From contig JAUIIF010000042.1 in NCBI GenBank assembly GCA_030431945.1, positions 1 through 14,286 on the forward strand: a DNA stretch of 14,286 bases, given 5' to 3'. The translations under genes were made by a program, and so were the position numbers. Positions within the stretch are counted from its first letter, which is position 1, and every line of letters begins with the position of its first letter. Under the pieces are notes generated by a model. The model saw only the letters and a program-made list of their open reading frames with translations, was not told the DNA's origin and searched no databases. This DNA comes from Bacteroidia bacterium (GTDB taxonomy: Bacteria > Bacteroidota > Bacteroidia > Chitinophagales > Saprospiraceae). Shown here one piece after another: positions 1-6,388 of the stretch.

Positions 1-2
1 GG

Positions 3-773
3 CATGTCCATGATGTGGCAGCCCATGTCACCAAGCGCACCGGTTCCGAAATCCCAGTATCCGCGCCAGGCGAAGGGGTGGTAGGCATCGTGGTGGGGCC
101 GCATCGCTGCCGGACCGAGCCAGAGGTTCCAGTCAAAATGCTTGGGAATCGGTGTACTGCCGGCGGGCGCGCCGCCACCCTGGGGCCAGACGGGGCGGTT
201 GGTAAAGGCATATACGGTGTGTACATCCCCCAGCAGTCCTGCCTCATAAATTTCCTGCGTCTTCCGGATTCCCTCACCGCTTGCGCCCTGATTACCCATC
301 TGAGTGATCAGCTGCGGATTGGCTTTAGCCGCTTCGCTCAGCAGGCGCACTTCCTCAATACTGTGAGCCAGGGGCTTTTCGATGTACACGTGCTTGCCGA
401 GGGCCATGCAGGCCAGGCCGGTGATGGCGTGCGTATGGTCTGGGGTAGAGATCAGGACCGCATCGATGTCGTCGGACATTTCGCCGAGCATCTTCCGGTA
501 ATCCCGGAAGTATTTTGCCTTGGGGTAGCTTTCGCGGGCATCTTTAGCCTGTTCGTCATCGACATCGCAGAGGGCAACAATGTTCTGGCTCTCTACATCG
601 CGCAGGCCGCCGCGGCCTTTACCGCCGGCCCCAATGGCAGCAACATTCACGATATCACTGGGGGCCGTATAGCCTTTGCCGCCGAGTACGTGCCGCGGCA
701 CGATCATAAAGCCGGCAGCGGCCGTGGAGGCAGTTTTTAAAAATTTACGCCGGGTAGGATGTAATTTGGGCAT
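3..773 (-). CDS. Gfo/Idh/MocA family oxidoreductase, Tat-exported (partial, 3' end outside window)
   Basis: Reading the minus strand from the ATG at 773 gives 257 codons with no stop before the window edge, so the C-terminal part is missing. The N-terminus carries a twin-arginine signal (TRRKFLK, residues 7-13) followed by an Ala-rich hydrophobic stretch, which predicts Tat export. A Rossmann NAD(P)-binding motif (GAGGKGRGG, 48-56) follows, then CDVDD (69-73), STPDHTHA (109-116) and the family hallmark EKPL (132-135). The order DMGCHIMDM near the edge (249-257) is typical of the Bacteroidota and Planctomycetes Tat-exported subgroup. Such enzymes oxidise or reduce sugars or polyols with a tightly bound nicotinamide cofactor; the substrate cannot be read here. 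A -7 box lies at 832-839. The long plus-strand open frame over this region is a shadow. Family assignment is firm. Confidence 0.95.
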   Translation of the reverse strand, partial: MPKLHPTRRKFLKTASTAAAGFMIVPRHVLGGKGYTAPSDIVNVAAIGAGGKGRGGLRDVESQNIVALCDVDDEQAKDARESYPKAKYFRDYRKMLGEMSDDIDAVLISTPDHTHAITGLACMALGKHVYIEKPLAHSIEEVRLLSEAAKANPQLITQMGNQGASGEGIRKTQEIYEAGLLGDVHTVYAFTNRPVWPQGGGAPAGSTPIPKHFDWNLWLGPAAMRPHHDAYHPFAWRGYWDFGTGALGDMGCHIMDM

Positions 774-783
774 GGATCGATTT

Positions 784-835
784 TTTGCCCGGGGAAGATA
801 GGAATTTTTGCTTCCCTTCGCTGTTCCCGGGCAAA
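784..835. repeat. Inverted repeat, perfect 10-bp arms, in the leader of the Gfo/Idh gene
   Basis: TTTGCCCGGG at 784-793 is the exact reverse complement of CCCGGGCAAA at 826-835, with 32 bases between them. The outer arm overlaps the -7 box and the other arm ends about 11 bases before the start codon. Inside, GGGAAG (792-797) can instead pair with CTTCCC (811-816), so two competing hairpins are possible in the leader RNA. It could be an operator or a leader structure that hides the ribosome entry site. The pairing is seen in the sequence; the function is inference. Confidence 0.5.
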
Positions 836-839
836 GTTA
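832..839 (-). promoter_or_regulatory. Bacteroidota-type -7 box (TAACTTTG) for the Gfo/Idh gene
   Basis: The minus strand reads TAACTTTG, an exact match to the TAnnTTTG -7 consensus of Bacteroidota. It would start transcription near 826, about 50 bases before the ATG at 773. No convincing -33 TTG element is seen at the usual spacing, so the call rests on the -7 box and its position. Confidence 0.5.
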
Positions 840-935
840 ACCAGGGTGACGGACGCTGACTGCTTGCATCTGCCCGTCGCTTACCGACAAGGGCCACTTT
901 TGCGCCGGGCGCGGCCGCAGGTGCCGGGCAAAGAC

Positions 936-2009
936 TCAGGGAGCAGGGTTGATAAACACTTCGAGCAGGTCATCACCAATCGTTGAGCGCTGCACCGCCT
1001 GGCAACCCGCCGGCAAAGAAGGCGCTGCCACCCCCTGCCCGAACCTGACCCGTCCGGTAAAAATCCTTGCCTCATCCCAGTAACCGGCGGAGAGAAAGGC
1101 CCGGAGCAGCCCTGCTCCCCCCTCGACGGTAACTTCTCCGTACCGCTGCTCCTTCAGCTTGGTCAGCACCTGCGTGAGCGCCGCCTTGTTCAGATCGGGC
1201 CCCAGCACAATTTTCTCCGCGGCAATATCCTGGCGGTCGGTTCCGGTGAACAACAGCGGCCCTTTTCCCCTGGTCTGGAATATTTTTTCTTTCCCCGTGC
1301 ACCGGTCCCGCAAATCAATAATGACCGGGCGGGGGTCGGGCCCCGGGAAGAGGCGGGTGGTCAACGCCGGATCATCCTCGACTACGGTCCGCCCGCCAAT
1401 GAGTACTGCCGCCGTATCGGCCCGCCAACGGTGTACCAGCCGGCGACTGACGGGCCCCGTAATCCAGTACTTTTCCCGGCGGTTGGCCGGCCGTAGCAGC
1501 CCGTCAGCAGACTGGGCGTACTTAAGAATTATCCGCGGCCGGCCCATGGTGGTGAGTACCCGCCGGTGAGCATTGACGGCCAGCGTAGGCGCAAAATCCG
1601 GATACTCGCGCACAGTTATGCCGGCCCGGGTCAGCAGGGCCACACTTTGCCCGTCAACGCCGGGGGTGGTATCCCGTTGGGCAAACACGACGGTTGAGAT
1701 GCCCTCCCGGCGAATCAGGTCCGTGCAAGCCCCCGTCCTGCCCGTAATGCAACAAGGCTCCAAGCTGATGTAGAGGGTAGCCAGCGGGATGGACGCCCGA
1801 TCTTTTGCCGCTACACTCGCCAGACAATTGACCTCGGCGTGTGCCTCCCCCGCCCTTTGGTGATACCCTTCGCCAATTATCCGGTGTTGGTAGACCAGCA
1901 CTGCGCCTACCCGGGGGTTGTCCCTCACCCGGCTGTCCGCCAGCCCCGCCAGGTGTGCACAACGGCGCAAATAGGCAATGTCTTCAGCAATTATCGGTCT
2001 TGACGCCAT
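936..2009 (-). CDS. ribD: Bifunctional diaminohydroxyphosphoribosylaminopyrimidine deaminase / 5-amino-6-(5-phosphoribosylamino)uracil reductase RibD
   Basis: RibD catalyses the second and third steps of riboflavin synthesis: deamination of the pyrimidine made from GTP, then NADPH reduction of the ribosyl side chain. The 357-residue length is normal. The N-terminal deaminase domain (about 1-145) has the zinc site HAE (57-59) with cysteines 86 and 95 in EPCCITGRTGAC. The C-terminal reductase domain (about 155-357) shows PRIILKYAQSADG, the WITG and HRWRADT segments, IGGRTVVEDDP and VEGGAGLLRAF. The zinc ligands are intact, but the usual PCxHxGRTPPC loop reads PCCITGRTGAC. The gene stands alone, with no other rib gene in view and no FMN riboswitch recognised upstream. 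Start chosen at 2009 because MASRPIIAEDIAYLRR fits the family N-terminus. Its promoter is probably the minus-strand -7 box at 2089-2096. Confidence 0.97.
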   Translation of the reverse strand: MASRPIIAEDIAYLRRCAHLAGLADSRVRDNPRVGAVLVYQHRIIGEGYHQRAGEAHAEVNCLASVAAKDRASIPLATLYISLEPCCITGRTGACTDLIRREGISTVVFAQRDTTPGVDGQSVALLTRAGITVREYPDFAPTLAVNAHRRVLTTMGRPRIILKYAQSADGLLRPANRREKYWITGPVSRRLVHRWRADTAAVLIGGRTVVEDDPALTTRLFPGPDPRPVIIDLRDRCTGKEKIFQTRGKGPLLFTGTDRQDIAAEKIVLGPDLNKAALTQVLTKLKEQRYGEVTVEGGAGLLRAFLSAGYWDEARIFTGRVRFGQGVAAPSLPAGCQAVQRSTIGDDLLEVFINPAP

Positions 2010-2088
2010 CTTGGTCTTTTGGTCCTTCAGGGCTGATTAATCCACAACAACGAATGCTTGTTTCCAGCCAACAAATACGCAGGTAAGC

Positions 2089-2096
2089 CAAAGCTA
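2089..2096 (-). promoter_or_regulatory. -7 box (TAGCTTTG) for ribD
   Basis: Exact TAnnTTTG match on the minus strand, which would give a ribD leader of about 70 bases. It lies only five bases from an oppositely oriented -7 box at 2102-2109. No -33 element at good spacing is seen. Confidence 0.45.
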
Positions 2097-2101
2097 GGTA
2101 A

Positions 2102-2109
2102 TATATTTG
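2102..2109 (+). promoter_or_regulatory. -7 box (TATATTTG) for the AP2-domain gene
   Basis: Exact TAnnTTTG match on the plus strand, in an AT-rich patch. Transcription would begin near 2115, about 90 bases before the ATG at 2207 and directly ahead of the hairpin at 2120-2135. No clear -33 TTG element is seen. Confidence 0.45.
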
Positions 2110-2119
2110 GCAATGACCG

Positions 2120-2135
2120 GTGACTCACCAGTCAC
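2120..2135 (+). promoter_or_regulatory. Short palindrome GTGACT-CACC-AGTCAC, possible operator
   Basis: Perfect 6-bp arms with a 4-base spacer sit just after the expected transcription start of the AP2 gene and close to the ribD promoter. Bound by a dimeric regulator it could control both genes. It could also be a small leader hairpin; the following TTTATTTTA is a weak U-tract. Function is inferred only from position. Confidence 0.35.
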
Positions 2136-2206
2136 TTTATTTTACTAACTGAGTTGTTGAGGCGAGTTCCCATAGCTGAAACAAACGCAAATAAAAGCCC
2201 GCTCCT

Positions 2207-2854
2207 ATGCGTAAGCTAGCGTTAAAGAATTCCGGGAATCACGCGATTATTGACCTCCAGGTTTATCAGAAATTATCCCAGGACCCTCACCTGAGCAGTA
2301 TCCGCTTTTTCACTAACCTCCGGGAGCACTCCTCCGGTTGTGCAGTTTTCCAAAAAACGTACAAATCGACGAGCAGTAAGTCAGGCTACCGAACGGAGAC
2401 CATTTACCTGCACAAGCTGATTGCCGAACGGTTTTTAGCGGACCAGAAGGTGGGTAAAAAACGATTGGTCGGTGCCAAGAACGGTAACAAGCTGGATTGC
2501 AGAATAGCCAATTTGGAGTACCGGACCCGGGCAGTAGCCAGTCGGCAGAGAAAATCGAGTTCCAAGGCGGGTTATACCGGCGTTTACCAGGAAGGTAATC
2601 GGTTCCGGGCCGTAATTTCCCTAAACCGCCGGAGCATCCACCTGGGCATGTTCGCCACCCCGGAAGAGGCTGCCCTGGCCTACAATCAAAAATCCAGGGA
2701 ACTTTTTGGCCCGGCGGGCAAGGTAAACGTCATCCTGCCGCACGCCAGCTCGGGAGAAAGTACCCACGGCCAGCAGCCTAATCATCATCCTGCGCGTTGC
2801 GTACCGCAAAAGCCCTCCACCGATAAGGCCCCGCGCCAGCACAAACGGGAGTAG
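2207..2854 (+). CDS. AP2 domain protein with degenerate HNH-like region
   Basis: The protein has 215 residues. Residues about 67-105 (LHKLIAERF ... GNKLDCRIANLEYRT) follow the layout of HNH_3-type homing-endonuclease domains. However, the segment normally reading NHxDGN reads GAKNGN (89-94), so a key histidine is missing and nuclease activity is doubtful. Residues about 121-173 form an AP2/ERF-type DNA-binding domain: GYTGVYQEGNRFRAVI, then LGMFATPEEAALAYNQ, ending GPAGKVN. The tail (about 180-215) is polar, rich in His, Gln and Lys, and probably disordered. The pairing of HNH with AP2 is known from homing endonucleases in phages and mobile introns. Here the gene stands alone with no intron or repeat boundaries, so it more likely serves as a DNA-binding protein or a decayed mobile gene. 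It diverges from ribD and converges on mnmD with 7 bases between their stops. Confidence 0.85.
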   Translation: MRKLALKNSGNHAIIDLQVYQKLSQDPHLSSIRFFTNLREHSSGCAVFQKTYKSTSSKSGYRTETIYLHKLIAERFLADQKVGKKRLVGAKNGNKLDCRIANLEYRTRAVASRQRKSSSKAGYTGVYQEGNRFRAVISLNRRSIHLGMFATPEEAALAYNQKSRELFGPAGKVNVILPHASSGESTHGQQPNHHPARCVPQKPSTDKAPRQHKRE

Positions 2855-2861
2855 TGGCCGG

Positions 2862-3554
2862 CTACACCAGCGGTTTCACCGCCCGGGTCATTTCGCGCTT
2901 ACCGGGTGGGCCCGGCAGGGGTTCGACGGTAAACCCGACGGCACGCAAATCTCGTTTCACCTGTCCTTTGGCACAGTAGGTGACCAGCGCACCGCCTGGG
3001 CGCAGGGCCGCAAAACTAACGGCAAAAGCCTCCTGCGTCCAGAGCTCCGGCTGGCTGCGGGGCGCGAAAGCATCGTAGTACACAAGGTCTACGGAGTCCG
3101 GTGAATAAGGACGTTTGATTACGGACAAAAAATCAGCCTGGTGTTTTCTGAAGACAAAGTTCTGCTCCAGTTGATGGGCGACGTGCCAACCGCTGTCGTG
3201 TAATTCATGAAAAAAAGGAGCAGTGACCTCCAGTTGCCGGGGATAATTCAGCGCAGCCACTTCGGTTGGTGGAACCGGGAACTGTTCGTAAGCATCGTAG
3301 ACAAACTGCACGGTGGGCTTATCCCTGGCTACGATCCGGGTCAACAGTGCGTTCAGGCCCGTTCCAAATCCCATTTCCAGAATGTGGACCGTCTGGCGGT
3401 CCTGCTGCAGGAGGTGTTTGAGTCCGGCCTCAATAAACACGTGTTTACTTTCCTGGATGGCACCATGAACACTGTGGTATTCCACCCCAAACCGGAGACT
3501 GCGCAGGCTGTGGCTGCCGTCAGACGTCAGGATAAGTTCGTTTGCTTCCAGCAT
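2862..3554 (-). CDS. mnmD: tRNA (5-methylaminomethyl-2-thiouridine)(34)-methyltransferase MnmD
   Basis: MnmD transfers a methyl group from S-adenosylmethionine to the aminomethyl side chain of uridine 34 in tRNA wobble positions, completing mnm5(s2)U. The 230-residue length matches the stand-alone MnmD type, without the FAD oxidase domain of the fused MnmC. The SAM-binding motif I is EMGFGTGLN (60-68). YYDAFAPRSQPELW (159-172) is the family signature and GPPGKREMTRA (215-225) the conserved C-terminal motif. It is the last gene of a minus-strand operon and starts 5 bases after the ytxJ stop, which suggests translational coupling. Confidence 0.95.
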   Translation of the reverse strand: MLEANELILTSDGSHSLRSLRFGVEYHSVHGAIQESKHVFIEAGLKHLLQQDRQTVHILEMGFGTGLNALLTRIVARDKPTVQFVYDAYEQFPVPPTEVAALNYPRQLEVTAPFFHELHDSGWHVAHQLEQNFVFRKHQADFLSVIKRPYSPDSVDLVYYDAFAPRSQPELWTQEAFAVSFAALRPGGALVTYCAKGQVKRDLRAVGFTVEPLPGPPGKREMTRAVKPLV

Positions 3555-3559
3555 GATTC

Positions 3560-3889
3560 TCAGGCGGGTTGCAGGTCAGCGGCCCGGATGTTCAGGTGGC
3601 TGGCGTTATAAGTACAAATCCCCTGATCAATCAGGAGGGCCTGCGGAGATTCGTGCTGGATACCGAAAGTACTGGCAATAAAGTTACTCACGTCGCGATA
3701 ACGGATAAGATCGAGGTAATAAGCTTCTACCTGGTCCTCTGGCAGGTCCCACCCCATTTCCAGCCGTGATTTGGCCATGCTGCTGATCGGGCAGCGGGTG
3801 CTGTGCTTCAGAATGAGACAAGGGACAACACGGCTCCGGTCAATGATCGTCTGCACGTCATCGACAGATTGAATTTCATGCCACTTCAT
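3560..3889 (-). CDS. ytxJ: Bacillithiol-system monothiol bacilliredoxin YtxJ
   Basis: This is a 109-residue thioredoxin-fold protein of the YtxJ family. The active-site motif is TRCPIS (31-36) with a single cysteine, C33, which fits a monothiol mechanism that removes bacillithiol from S-bacillithiolated proteins. HESPQALLI (79-87) holds the cis-proline loop typical of the fold, and FGIQHESPQ matches the family's usual text there. Length and domain are complete. It is the middle gene of the operon: 24 bases after the small lipoprotein gene and 5 bases before mnmD. The link to mnmD has no obvious biochemical logic beyond co-transcription. Family call is firm; the exact target proteins are unknown. 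Confidence 0.93.
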   Translation of the reverse strand: MKWHEIQSVDDVQTIIDRSRVVPCLILKHSTRCPISSMAKSRLEMGWDLPEDQVEAYYLDLIRYRDVSNFIASTFGIQHESPQALLIDQGICTYNASHLNIRAADLQPA

Positions 3890-3913
3890 ATATAAAAATT
3901 GTGATAGCGTTGC

Positions 3914-4072
3914 TTAAATCAGATTAATAGCAACTGTAACACAATCGTGCAGGAATTCGTTTAGCGAGAAATTCGTCGGACAACCTACGCCGCGGTTACA
4001 AGAGCTGAGCGCCGTCATGGCAACAGCCGCAAGGGCAACGAGGAAGCGGGAGTTTGGAGCAATATGTTTCAT
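3914..4072 (-). CDS. Small cysteine-containing lipoprotein, 52 residues
   Basis: Reading the minus strand from the ATG at 4072 gives 52 codons ending in TAA. A basic start (MKHIAPNSR) leads into a hydrophobic core (FLVALAAVAMT) and a lipobox LSSC with the lipid-modified cysteine at residue 25. The mature peptide is only 28 residues, begins CNRGVGCPTNFS and has two further cysteines (C31 and C43). Nothing in it suggests a catalytic domain. The gene lies 24 bases before ytxJ in the same direction, so it is probably the first gene of the ytxJ-mnmD operon. The lipobox, the reading frame filling the gap and the operon position argue that it is real despite its size. The start codon is the only ATG that includes the basic segment. 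No function is assigned. Confidence 0.75.
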   Translation of the reverse strand: MKHIAPNSRFLVALAAVAMTALSSCNRGVGCPTNFSLNEFLHDCVTVAINLI

Positions 4073-4212
4073 GGAATTATTTATAACTGGGAATAGCTAA
4101 ATCGTAAGGAGAAAACCTCTTCGGGCTTCTGGTGTTTAGGCTCATGAACGCACCAAATGGTAATTCTGGTGTGTCCGTAAGCCTATTGTTTCCTAAAGTG
4201 TCTGCCTTAGGT

Positions 4213-4220
4213 TACTTTTG
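4213..4220 (+). promoter_or_regulatory. -7 box (TACTTTTG) of the pdhB promoter
   Basis: Exact TAnnTTTG match, with a TTGTTT element upstream at 4186-4191 that could be the -33 region, although the spacing is a few bases long. It lies 44 bases before the pdhB ATG at 4264. Its place inside the open frame upstream of that ATG argues that translation does not begin at 4132. Confidence 0.55.
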
Positions 4221-4263
4221 CGGCCGCAAAGATAGAACTTCAACCTTTAAAAAGACCCCCGAG

Positions 4264-5247
4264 ATGGCTAGAAAACTTGCCCTGCGCGATGCGCTACGCG
4301 AAGCAATGATCGAAGAAATGCGCCGCGATGAAAATGTCTTCCTGATGGGAGAAGAAGTTGCTCAATACAACGGTGCGTACAAAGTCAGTAAGGGGATGCT
4401 GGACGAGTTCGGCCCCAAACGGGTCATTGACACACCGATTGCCGAGCTTGGTTTTGCCGGTATCGGCGTTGGTGCTGCCATGAACGGCCTACGCCCAATC
4501 GTTGAGTTCATGACCTGGAACTTTGCCATTCTGGCCTTCGACCAGATTGTGAACAATGCCGCCAAGACCCTGAGCCAGAGTGCCGGTCAGTACAACTGCC
4601 CCATTGTTTTCCGCGGGCCCTCCGGCTCTGCCGGTCAGTTGGCCCAACAGCACAGCCAGACTTTCGAAAGCTGGATGGCGAACACCCCCGGCCTGAAAGT
4701 AATTTCCTGCATCCACCCGGCGGACGCCAAGGGCCTTTTGAAAAGTGCCATCCGTGACAATGACCCCGTCTGCGTAATGGAATCCGAATTACTCTACGGA
4801 TATGAAGACGAAGTGCCCGAGGGCGAATACCTCGTACCGATCGGCAAAGCAGCCGTGCGCCGGGAAGGTACCGACGTCACCCTGATTTCCTACAACAAGA
4901 TGACCCTGGTCGCCCTTCAGGCCGCCGAGGAACTCGCTAAGGAAGGGATCAGTGCCGAAGTAATTGACTTACGGACAATTCGTCCGCTGGACCGGAAGAC
5001 AATTGTCGAATCCGTCAAAAAGACCAACCGCGCCGTGGTGGTTGACGAAGCCTGGCCGTTTGCCGGCATCAGTTCGGAGATCACTTACGAAATCCAGCGC
5101 TCTGCCTTCGACTATCTTGACGCCCCCGTTATTCGGGTCAACAGTGCCGATACGAACCTGGGTTACGCCCCTACTTTAGTGGAAGAATACCTGCCGAACC
5201 CGGAGAAGGTCATTCGTGCGGTAAAGGAAGTTACTTACGCCAAGTAA
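4264..5247 (+). CDS. pdhB: Pyruvate dehydrogenase complex E1 component, beta subunit
   Basis: The E1 beta subunit pairs with E1 alpha to form the thiamine-diphosphate enzyme that decarboxylates pyruvate and passes the acetyl group to the lipoyl domain of E2. The protein has 327 residues, the usual length. Motifs seen include LMGEEVAQYNGAYKVSKG (27-44), DTPIAELGFAG (56-66) with the cofactor-contacting Glu61, the GPSGSAGQLAQQHSQ segment (118-132), the transketolase C-terminal part with EVIDLRTIRPLD (232-243) and VVVDEAWPFAG (258-268). The frame stays open upstream to an ATG at 4132, but those 44 residues do not look like E1 beta and contain the promoter, so 4264 is preferred. No E1 alpha or E2 gene is adjacent. 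A strong terminator follows. Confidence 0.96.
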   Translation: MARKLALRDALREAMIEEMRRDENVFLMGEEVAQYNGAYKVSKGMLDEFGPKRVIDTPIAELGFAGIGVGAAMNGLRPIVEFMTWNFAILAFDQIVNNAAKTLSQSAGQYNCPIVFRGPSGSAGQLAQQHSQTFESWMANTPGLKVISCIHPADAKGLLKSAIRDNDPVCVMESELLYGYEDEVPEGEYLVPIGKAAVRREGTDVTLISYNKMTLVALQAAEELAKEGISAEVIDLRTIRPLDRKTIVESVKKTNRAVVVDEAWPFAGISSEITYEIQRSAFDYLDAPVIRVNSADTNLGYAPTLVEEYLPNPEKVIRAVKEVTYAK

Positions 5248-5271
5248 GGCAACAGCACAACTCTCTTTCCT

Positions 5272-5307
5272 TAAGGGGTTGGTCATCAGTTGATGATCAA
5301 CCCCTTA
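5272..5307 (+). terminator. Rho-independent-like terminator after pdhB
   Basis: A nearly perfect inverted repeat (TAAGGGGTTG and onward, pairing with TGATCAACCCCTTA) gives a stem of about 16 bp with one G-U pair and a 4-base loop, followed by a loose T-run (TTGTTTG). It begins 24 bases after the pdhB stop codon. Confidence 0.85.
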
Positions 5308-5638
5308 TTGTTTGAGGTCCGCCTATTGTCCGGGCAGTAAAACGGGCCTGTCCGGTAATCGTCCATACCGAAAAATTGTTTTGCCCCTTCGTTCCCGTGA
5401 GTTTTGTGGTCCAATCAAGGTTCTCCTGCATCAGCTTATTGGGGGAACTGATTATTATACCTAAGCCGGAGTGGTTTGGGACAATTAGCGCGTAGCTAGC
5501 GTGGTTGCTGATGAGGCAAAAAACGTAGGCGAAGCCTTAGCTTCGACGAGGCTTTTTAACGAAATCAGCAGCCTCGATAGCAAGTGATAAAGTCCCATAC
5601 CACTTTGACTTAGGTACACCCACAAAACTCCCGTAACG
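5308..5638. other. Non-coding stretch with one structured element
   Basis: About 330 bases between the pdhB terminator and the LamG lipoprotein gene. No open frame here resembles a protein; the minus-strand frame crossing it reads low-complexity Ser/Ala/Thr text and runs into the next gene. The only clear structure is the nested palindrome at 5506-5570. No exact TAnnTTTG box precedes 5639; the nearest is a CACTTTGAC at 5601-5609 that keeps only the TTTG half. The promoter of the LamG gene is therefore unresolved. Confidence 0.6.
5506..5570. repeat. Nested palindromic element, possible dispersed repeat or structured RNA
   Basis: The arms pair in three tiers: TGCTGAT (5506-5512) with ATCAGCA (5564-5570), AAAAA (5518-5522) with TTTTT (5553-5557), and CGAAGC (5530-5535) with GCTTCG (5540-5545) around a CTTA loop. 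The internal loops between tiers are near-symmetric (5/6 and 7/7). GAGGC at 5513-5517 or 5548-5552 can alternatively pair with GCCTC at 5571-5575. It is non-coding and lies between two transcription units, as expected for a REP-like or MITE-like element. Copy number in the genome cannot be judged from one window. Confidence 0.5.
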
Positions 5639-6373
5639 ATGAATAAGCTTCTTTCCCTACCTTTTATTTTATGCTTCTCCCTCCTGGCCGGGTGCGTAGT
5701 CACCGACGATGAACAACCCGTGCCGGACCCGGAGCCGACCTCTCTCCGGACGGGCCTCATCTTCCACGTTCCTTTTTCCGGCAATGCCGATGACATTGGC
5801 GTCAACGGGTTTTCCGGGACCGTTACGGGGGCCACCATTACCTCTGATCGTCATGGCGTTGCCAACGAAGCCTACCGCTTCGACGGCGTGGACGACTACA
5901 TCAATTACGGCCCTGCCGCCGAGTTAGCGTTTGGCGGGCGCAGCACCTATACCATGACCGCCTGGGTTAAGCTGGAAGACCGCAACGACCAGCTTAGAAA
6001 CGTCGTAATTTCCAAATTCAACGGCGGCGTAGCCGCCGGTTGGTACCTGTCGGTGAATGCCGATGAAGAAATTCAGGCGTACCGCAACGCAACGCCGTGG
6101 TCCGTTTCCGGAGGGTCATTGCTTAATTACGGAGAATACATGCACCTGGCGGCGTCCTTCGACGGTTCAGATTTCTCGGTATGGGTAAATGGCGTCCTTG
6201 ACGGTACGGGCATTTTCGGCAGCCATCCGTCGGATTCCGTTACCGACGTCCTGATTGGCGGCTCCCACAGCCAGAACACGGTGGTTCCGCTGCTGAAAGG
6301 CGTCGTCGATGACGTCCGGATTTACAACCGGGTGCTCACGGGTGACGAACTGACCTGGCTGGCCACGCACTAA
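5639..6373 (+). CDS. LamG/concanavalin A-like domain lipoprotein
   Basis: A 244-residue secreted lipoprotein. The signal ends in the lipobox LLAGC with the lipidated cysteine at residue 19, and TDDE follows two residues later; acidic residues there are typical of surface-exported lipoproteins in Bacteroidota. A short Pro/Glu linker (24-35) leads to a LamG-type jelly-roll domain filling about 38-243: LIFHVPFSGNADD, the YRFDGVDDYINYG segment, YTMTAWVKLED, MHLAASFDGSDFSVWVNG and VVDDVRIYNRVLTGDE. These are the normal LamG strand signatures. Such domains bind glycans or proteins; with no catalytic module this is likely a surface binding or adhesion protein. It seems monocistronic, closed by the terminator at 6389-6437. 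Confidence 0.88.
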   Translation: MNKLLSLPFILCFSLLAGCVVTDDEQPVPDPEPTSLRTGLIFHVPFSGNADDIGVNGFSGTVTGATITSDRHGVANEAYRFDGVDDYINYGPAAELAFGGRSTYTMTAWVKLEDRNDQLRNVVISKFNGGVAAGWYLSVNADEEIQAYRNATPWSVSGGSLLNYGEYMHLAASFDGSDFSVWVNGVLDGTGIFGSHPSDSVTDVLIGGSHSQNTVVPLLKGVVDDVRIYNRVLTGDELTWLATH

Positions 6374-6388
6374 GAATTTACCTTGATT

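Noticed and set aside
15..740. 241-codon plus-strand open frame
   Set aside because: It is the shadow of the minus-strand Gfo/Idh/MocA gene, which has clear family motifs and runs off the left edge.
902..912. GCGCCGGGCGC as the ribD terminator
   Set aside because: The loop would be one base and no T-run follows on the minus strand; too weak to call.
2010..2088. FMN riboswitch in the ribD leader
   Set aside because: The leader is only about 75 bases and lacks the conserved multi-helix RFN element sequences.
4132..4263. N-terminal extension of pdhB to the ATG at 4132
   Set aside because: The 44 extra residues do not resemble E1 beta, and an exact -7 box lies inside them at 4213-4220. The ATG at 4264 gives the normal family length and N-terminus.
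5485..5838. 117-codon minus-strand open frame
   Set aside because: It crosses the non-coding palindrome and the start of the LamG gene, with low-complexity text and no recognisable domain.
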